Shown here piece after piece: positions 59,522-64,000 of a DNA stretch of 64,000 nt; within the stretch, counting starts at the first letter, position 1, and the number at the start of each line of letters is the position of its first letter. Source of the DNA: Arthrobacter sp. S39 (GTDB lineage: Bacteria; Actinomycetota; Actinomycetes; Actinomycetales; Micrococcaceae); the NCBI RefSeq assembly GCF_004320525.1, contig NZ_SIHX01000008.1:124001-188000 (forward strand), given 5' to 3'. The notes under the pieces are model-generated. The model ran no database searches. It was not told where the DNA came from and was given only the letters and a program-made list of their open reading frames with translations. The position numbers were made by a program, and so were the translations under genes.

Positions 59522-60351
59522 GCAACCCACTGCTAAAAGTCTCCGACCTCCGTCTCCGATACCCTGGCACCGGGTTCCGCACAGCGTCACCGGAGGTGCT
59601 CCGCGGCGTTTCCATCGAAATCACCCCCGGTGAGACGCTCGGCGTCGTAGGGGAATCCGGCTCGGGAAAAACCACCCTTGGGAGGGCGGTATTGGGTCTC
59701 GCTAGACCGACCGGCGGAACGATTAAGTTTGACGGGCGCGACATCACCCACATGAACCCCCGCGAACGGCGACCCCTCGCCCGCGACATTCAGGTGATTT
59801 TTCAGGATCCGTACACGTCCTTGAACCCCTCCCTTCAGATTGCTGACATCCTCACTGAGCCGCTCATCGCCCAAGGAACGTCCTCACAGGCGGCTCGCAA
59901 CTCCGTGCGGCAACTGCTGGACTCGGTCGGACTGCCGGCTAACGCCGCCCAACGCTACCCGAAAGAGTTCAGCGGCGGGCAACGGCAAAGAATTGCTATT
60001 GCCCGAGCCGTGGCTCTTAAACCACGCCTTATCGTGTGTGATGAACCCGTTTCGGCTTTGGATCTGACCACCCAGTCACGAGTGCTCGATCTACTCATCG
60101 ACTTGCAACGCCAAACCGGCGTCGCCTACCTGTTCATTACGCACGACCTGTCAGTGGTACGGCATATCAGCCACCGCGTCACGGTGATGTATCAAGGCGA
60201 ATTGGTCGAGACCGGTCAAACCCCAGAAGTCACCACCAACCCGCAGCACGAATATACACGGAGCCTGTTGCTCGCCTCGCCGACAGCTGACCCCGACCGC
60301 CAAGCTGAGCGACGTGCTGCACGACGCCTCCTTCGTTTGGCGAACTCCTAG
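59518..60351 (+). CDS. ABC transporter ATP-binding protein (DppF-like)
   Basis: 277-aa ATPase. Walker A GESGSGKTTLGR, signature FSGGQRQRIA, Walker B LIVCDEPVSALD. VIFQDPYTSLNPSLQ is the Q-loop region characteristic of DppF. It ends soon after the nucleotide-binding domain, shorter than the DppF-like protein at 36326-37381 and without the terminal Cys loop. It pairs with the ATPase half of the preceding fusion. Confidence 0.92.
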   Translation: MSNPLLKVSDLRLRYPGTGFRTASPEVLRGVSIEITPGETLGVVGESGSGKTTLGRAVLGLARPTGGTIKFDGRDITHMNPRERRPLARDIQVIFQDPYTSLNPSLQIADILTEPLIAQGTSSQAARNSVRQLLDSVGLPANAAQRYPKEFSGGQRQRIAIARAVALKPRLIVCDEPVSALDLTTQSRVLDLLIDLQRQTGVAYLFITHDLSVVRHISHRVTVMYQGELVETGQTPEVTTNPQHEYTRSLLLASPTADPDRQAERRAARRLLRLANS

Positions 60352-60818
60352 TCAATAATTCATATGTAGGTTGGGGCGCCAAGGGCAGTGGGGAGCGGCC
60401 CGCATGGTGGTTGCGAGGGCCGCTTGAAGGGGTGGCGCCCGGTGTTGGCTGCTGGCGAGTCTTTAGCGACTGCAATGGTCAGACTGAAATGCGCTGGATG
60501 GGTGTCGCATGACGATTGTGCGAGCAGGAGCGTGGCGGTGTCTAAGTTCGAAGCATCGGCAATGGTTCAGGTTCACCAATGCCGGGCACAGGTGCGCCCA
60601 GAGAGGAGCGGGCTACTCCAGCCTGGCGTGGCGCAGGTTCTTGGCGTGCGGTCTTCCCACCAACCCCGCATCGCCGGCGGGTCGCTGCTGTGGCAATTGT
60701 TGCATCGAGGGCAATTGTTGCATCGAGGCGAAAGGCCATGCTCGTTCTGCCGGCCGCGCTTCACCGGTGTGGACACAAAGGCAAAAGACCTCATCGCAAT
60801 GAATCGATACAAAGTTAC
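60352..60818. other. Intergenic stretch with an 18-bp tandem repeat
   Basis: About 470 bp without a recognised gene between the ABC operon and the transporter promoter. It holds two back-to-back copies of GGCAATTGTTGCATCGAG (60692-60709 and 60710-60727), each containing CAATTG. Meaning unknown; possibly replication slippage or a paired protein site. Confidence 0.5.
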
Positions 60819-60848
60819 TTGCGCGTGCTAGCTCTGCGGGTGTACGCT
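60819..60848 (+). promoter_or_regulatory. Promoter/operator of the GPH transporter gene
   Basis: TTGCGCGTGCTA (60819-60830) is the operator core with one change, overlapping the -35 hexamer TTGCGC. TACGCT at 60843-60848 is the likely -10. The layout matches 55041-55069 and 53725-53752. Confidence 0.6.
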
Positions 60849-60908
60849 CTCGTAAGCCAGCTCACAGTTGTGCATCCTTATTAGTAGACATTGACGATGG
60901 AGTCTTCG

Positions 60909-62246
60909 ATGGCAATACGCCCAGGCGATCTTCCCGCCGCCCCTCAGCCTCTGCCGACCGCGCCGGGGGCGCTGGCGGAGGTTATGCAGAACGCACCGCA
61001 ACCTCCGGCTGAACAGAAAGCCAGCACCTCGTACATCTGGTTCCAAGTACTGGGTCAATTCGGTGTATTCGTAGCATTCATCACGCCTCTGGCGATTTCA
61101 TTGGCCATTCGTTTGGCGGAGCTGGCGCCGGGCCGTGACGAGTATCTGGGATACATCACCGGCGCTGGATCCTTGGTAGTGATGGTCACAGCTCCGCTTC
61201 TGGGTGTGCTCAGCGACCGAACGCGCTCACGAATTGGACGTCGTCGTCCGTTCATGATCGGCGGCATGCTGGTGGGCATCCTTTCACTCTTCGTTATGGC
61301 GATGGCACCAAGCGCGCTGGTTCTCGGCATCGGCTGGGTCCTCGCGCAGCTCGGCTGGGGTCAAGTCCTTCAGGCCCTGCTGACATCCATGGCCGATAAG
61401 CTATCGGAAACCCAGCGAGGGAAAGTCGCCGGCCTTGCAGGTTTCGCCACCCAGGTGGCGCCCGTTGTAGGTGTTGTAATCGCTGGCAGCTTCGCTGCTG
61501 ATGCGCTTCTGCTCTTCCTGCTGCCCGGTTTGGTCGGCGTGATCTTTGTGACCCTCTTTGTGTTGTTCACGAAGGAAAACGACACCCGAAACGCCCGGTT
61601 CGACGAGAAACTGTCCCTGGGTACGCTGTTCAGCAAGTACCTGTACAACCCCCGCTCGTACCCGGACTTCTCATGGGTATGGCTTGGCCGGTTCCTCTTC
61701 TACTTCGGTCTTACCTTGAACACCACGTTCACGGCGTTCTTCTTCGCTGAGCGTCTCGGCGTCAGTGTTGCCGATTCCGCACCCATCATCGCCACCATCA
61801 GCCTGATCGGGATTGTTGCTACAACCGCCGGTGCCATTGGAGGCGGATTCCTCTCAGACAAGCTGCGTCGCCGGCGCGTCTTCGTCCTTTACTCAGGTGT
61901 TCTTTTCACACTGGGCACGGTTGTCATGGCCGTTGCCTCCGACTTCACTCTGCTGGTGACTGGTTCGATGATCGTGTCTGCGGGAATCGGCATGTTCTCG
62001 GCAATCGACCAAGCCCTCATCCTGGATGTTCTGCCGGAGAAGGACACCAACGCCGGACGATTCATGGGCATCATCGGCTTCGCAGTGTCGATCCCGCAGG
62101 CAGTTGCACCCTTTATTGCACCGGCATTCCTCGCAATCGGAGTCGTAGCGGGTGGCGAAAAGAACTACACCCTGCTCTACCTCATCGCCGGCGTCTTCAC
62201 CCTCATAGGCGGCATGGTGGCCATGCGCGTCCGCTCAGTCCGCTAA
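60909..62246 (+). CDS. GPH-family (MelB-like) sugar/glycoside symporter
   Basis: 445-aa twelve-helix transporter of the glycoside-pentoside-hexuronide family or a close MFS relative. ATG 60909 is chosen for GGAG six bases upstream; an ATG at 60897 and a TTG at 60891 are in frame. Motifs are GVLSDRTRSRIGRRRPFMIG near helices 2-3 and DKLRRRRVFVLYSGVLFTLG in the central loop. It lies between the ABC importer and the alpha-L-rhamnosidase, so it may carry the released rhamnoside or a related sugar. A 5' fragment of a similar gene lies at 53800-53880. Confidence 0.88.
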   Translation: MAIRPGDLPAAPQPLPTAPGALAEVMQNAPQPPAEQKASTSYIWFQVLGQFGVFVAFITPLAISLAIRLAELAPGRDEYLGYITGAGSLVVMVTAPLLGVLSDRTRSRIGRRRPFMIGGMLVGILSLFVMAMAPSALVLGIGWVLAQLGWGQVLQALLTSMADKLSETQRGKVAGLAGFATQVAPVVGVVIAGSFAADALLLFLLPGLVGVIFVTLFVLFTKENDTRNARFDEKLSLGTLFSKYLYNPRSYPDFSWVWLGRFLFYFGLTLNTTFTAFFFAERLGVSVADSAPIIATISLIGIVATTAGAIGGGFLSDKLRRRRVFVLYSGVLFTLGTVVMAVASDFTLLVTGSMIVSAGIGMFSAIDQALILDVLPEKDTNAGRFMGIIGFAVSIPQAVAPFIAPAFLAIGVVAGGEKNYTLLYLIAGVFTLIGGMVAMRVRSVR

Positions 62247-62289
62247 CCCAACCAGCCAGCCAATACCCAGCGTTACAAGGAGTTCCACA

Positions 62290-64000
62290 ATGACCGCCGA
62301 CTGGTCCGCATCTTTCATCACCCCCAAGCATTCAACAGGCGAACCCGGAGAGCCCGCTTCGTATCTTCGTCGTGAATTCGAAGTACCCGAACTGCCGGTC
62401 AAAGCAACGCTCCACAGTACAGCTGTAGGCCTGATCGAAGCGCACGTCAACGGGAACGTTGTGGGAGATGAGGTCTTGACGCCCGGCTGGACTTCTTATC
62501 GCCATCGACTCGTTGTCAGCAGCCACGACGTCACGTCGCTGATCACCCCGGGAGTCAATGCGCTGGGCGCAATTATGGGGGAGGGGTGGGCGCTGGGACG
62601 CCTCGGCTGGGAGGAAAAACGCAACCACTATTCGGAGCGGCCAGCCGCCTGGTTGCAGCTTGATGTGGAGTACGCCGACGGCCGGACAGAACGGATCACT
62701 ACAGATGGTTCGTTCCGGGCCGGAACCGGTGCTGTGCTCGCGAACAGCATTTACGACGGCGAAACTTACGATGCGCGTCTGGAACCCTTCGGGTGGGACA
62801 AGCCTGGGTTCGACGATTCGCAGTGGGCCGCTGTTGAAATCTTCGACTGGCCGCTCGAAGCACTCGTGGAGCCCACAGCTCCGCCCATCCGGCGGATCGA
62901 AGAGCTGGCTCCCGTGGAAATCCTGACAACGGCCTCAGGGCGCACCGTGGTGGACTTCGGCCAAAACATCTCAGGTTGGGTACGGCTCGACGTCCAAGGT
63001 CCAGCCGGTACGACAGTGACGCTTAAGCACTCGGAGGTGATGATTGCCGGCGAAGCGGACTTCGAGACGATCCGGACAGCAGCGGCCACTACCCGGTACA
63101 CGCTGCGCGGAGAAGGACGCGAAATCTGGGAGCCCCGCTTCACTTTCCATGGATTTCGCTACGTCGAGATCGACGGTTGGCCCGGAGTGTTGACCTCCGA
63201 GTCTCTGCGGGCCGTTGTTGTCCACTCCGACATGACCCGCATCGGGTGGCTCGAGACATCAAATCCGTTGCTGAACCAGCTGCACTCCAACGCGGTCTGG
63301 TCCATGCGGGACAACTTTGTTGGCGTCCCCACCGACTGTCCCCAGCGCGACGAACGCCTTGGCTGGACCGGTGACATCAACGCGTTCGCCCCCACTGCGG
63401 CGTTCCTCTACGACGTCCGCGGTGTCCTCGGATCCTGGTTGAGCGACCTCGCCGTTGAACAAAAGGAAAGTGGCTATGTGCCATGGGTTGTCCCTGATGT
63501 GCTCTCCACGCCATCTTCCCCGACGGCGCTGTGGAGCGATGTCGCAGTCAGCCTTCCCTGGGCGCTGTACAGGGAATATGGCGATGAACAGATCCTTGCG
63601 GACGCTTATGGTTCGATGACCGCCTTCATCCGTCAGGTTGCCGGCCTGCTGGATGACAACGGATTGTGGAGTACTGGCTTCCAGTACGGTGACTGGCTCG
63701 ATCCGGACGCACCGATCGACAACCCGGCCGGTGGTAAAACCGACAGGCATCTTGTCGCTGCAGCCTACTTGTGCCGCACCACCCGGGAGATGGCTGACAC
63801 CGCAGCCATCCTCGGACACGAGGCAGACGCCGTCGAATTCAATGCCCTTGCTTACCGCGTCCGCGGAGCGTTCCTGGACGAGTTCGTCAGCAAGACCGGC
63901 AGGGTTGTCAACGAGACCGCCACAGCATACGCATTGGCGATCACCTTCAATATTCTCGACGACACCCAGAAAGCGCATGCAGGTGACCGGCTGGCGGAAA
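62290..64000 (+). CDS. Alpha-L-rhamnosidase, GH78 (3' end outside window)
   Basis: Inverting glycosidase that removes terminal alpha-L-rhamnose from glycosides. It starts at ATG 62290 behind AAGGAG and is open through the window end (570 codons seen). The N-terminal beta-domains have ASYLRREFEVPELPVKATLH and TPGWTSYRHRL. The catalytic (alpha/alpha)6 domain begins with DNFVGVPTDCPQRDERLGWT, whose DCPQRDER-x-GW-x-GD stretch holds the catalytic acid, followed by WSTGFQYGDWLDPDAP. No signal peptide, so it acts in the cytoplasm on imported glycosides. This fits the ABC importer and GPH symporter upstream. Confidence 0.95.
   Translation, partial: MTADWSASFITPKHSTGEPGEPASYLRREFEVPELPVKATLHSTAVGLIEAHVNGNVVGDEVLTPGWTSYRHRLVVSSHDVTSLITPGVNALGAIMGEGWALGRLGWEEKRNHYSERPAAWLQLDVEYADGRTERITTDGSFRAGTGAVLANSIYDGETYDARLEPFGWDKPGFDDSQWAAVEIFDWPLEALVEPTAPPIRRIEELAPVEILTTASGRTVVDFGQNISGWVRLDVQGPAGTTVTLKHSEVMIAGEADFETIRTAAATTRYTLRGEGREIWEPRFTFHGFRYVEIDGWPGVLTSESLRAVVVHSDMTRIGWLETSNPLLNQLHSNAVWSMRDNFVGVPTDCPQRDERLGWTGDINAFAPTAAFLYDVRGVLGSWLSDLAVEQKESGYVPWVVPDVLSTPSSPTALWSDVAVSLPWALYREYGDEQILADAYGSMTAFIRQVAGLLDDNGLWSTGFQYGDWLDPDAPIDNPAGGKTDRHLVAAAYLCRTTREMADTAAILGHEADAVEFNALAYRVRGAFLDEFVSKTGRVVNETATAYALAITFNILDDTQKAHAGDRLAE

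Noticed and set aside
1..64000. CRISPR arrays, rRNA genes and riboswitches
   Set aside because: No regularly spaced repeats, rRNA stretches or recognisable riboswitch cores were seen on reading; a covariance-model scan would be needed to exclude small RNAs.

Overview
The window is high-GC DNA with tightly packed operons, frequent GTG/TTG starts and ATGA/GTGA stop-start overlaps. It encodes actinobacterial families (DUF4192, an FGE-type sulfatase activator, MHS-type transporters, peptide-ABC permease-ATPase fusions). The best guess is a soil actinobacterium of the Arthrobacter/Paenarthrobacter group (Micrococcaceae). This rests on gene content and sequence style only. There are no rRNA genes, intact tRNAs, CRISPR arrays, phage structural genes or replication genes.

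Region 1 (1-26.6 kb) is a run of small-molecule catabolic modules, each with its own transporter and regulator. It starts with an aminobutyraldehyde-type aldehyde dehydrogenase (cut by the window edge), a polar amino-acid ABC importer and a flavin amine oxidase, which together suggest amine/polyamine use. A frameshifted GntR/FCD regulator follows. Next is a 5-oxoprolinase locus (pxpA, MHS transporter, fused pxpB-pxpC, biotin carboxylase-BCCP) behind a divergent GntR gene and a perfect 21-bp palindrome. A LysR gene then faces an operon of three tandem RraA-like genes, an aminotransferase, a stand-alone RNA polymerase alpha-CTD-like protein, an alpha/beta hydrolase, a small protein paralogous to one at 1.4 kb, and an amino-acid permease. 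The last module has two GntR/FCD genes (one frameshifted), a DUF2848 protein, a second MHS transporter and a nitrilase-family amidase. Three copies of one 17-bp operator-like site tie this module together.

Region 2 (26.7-29.5 kb) holds a DUF4192 gene, a ribbon-helix-helix/Doc toxin-antitoxin pair, and a tRNA 3'-end fragment followed by a terminator. The fragment looks like an attachment-site scar.

Region 3 (29.5-42.5 kb) is a sulfatase locus: formylglycine-generating enzyme, two DUF202 membrane proteins, ArsR and GntR regulators, two sulfatases without signal peptides, and a complete five-gene peptide/opine-type ABC importer. The likely scheme is import of a sulfated compound, activation of the sulfatases by FGE, and desulfation in the cytoplasm.

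Region 4 (42.5-55 kb) is a recombined accessory zone. It has two alpha/beta hydrolases, an IS256-family transposase remnant, an ArsR regulator, a thiolase and an acyl-CoA ligase. It also has fragments of MelB-like transporter genes, a decayed secreted S15/CocE-type hydrolase split by an intact IS3-family element with a 4-bp target duplication, and a secreted PHB-depolymerase-type esterase.

Region 5 (55-64 kb) is a glycoside-uptake locus: a peptide-type ABC system (binding protein, permease, permease-ATPase fusion, ATPase), a GPH-family symporter and a GH78 alpha-L-rhamnosidase that runs off the end. Four copies of a TTGCGCGCGCTA-type operator mark its promoters and one orphaned promoter copy, so a LacI-like regulator encoded outside the window is expected.
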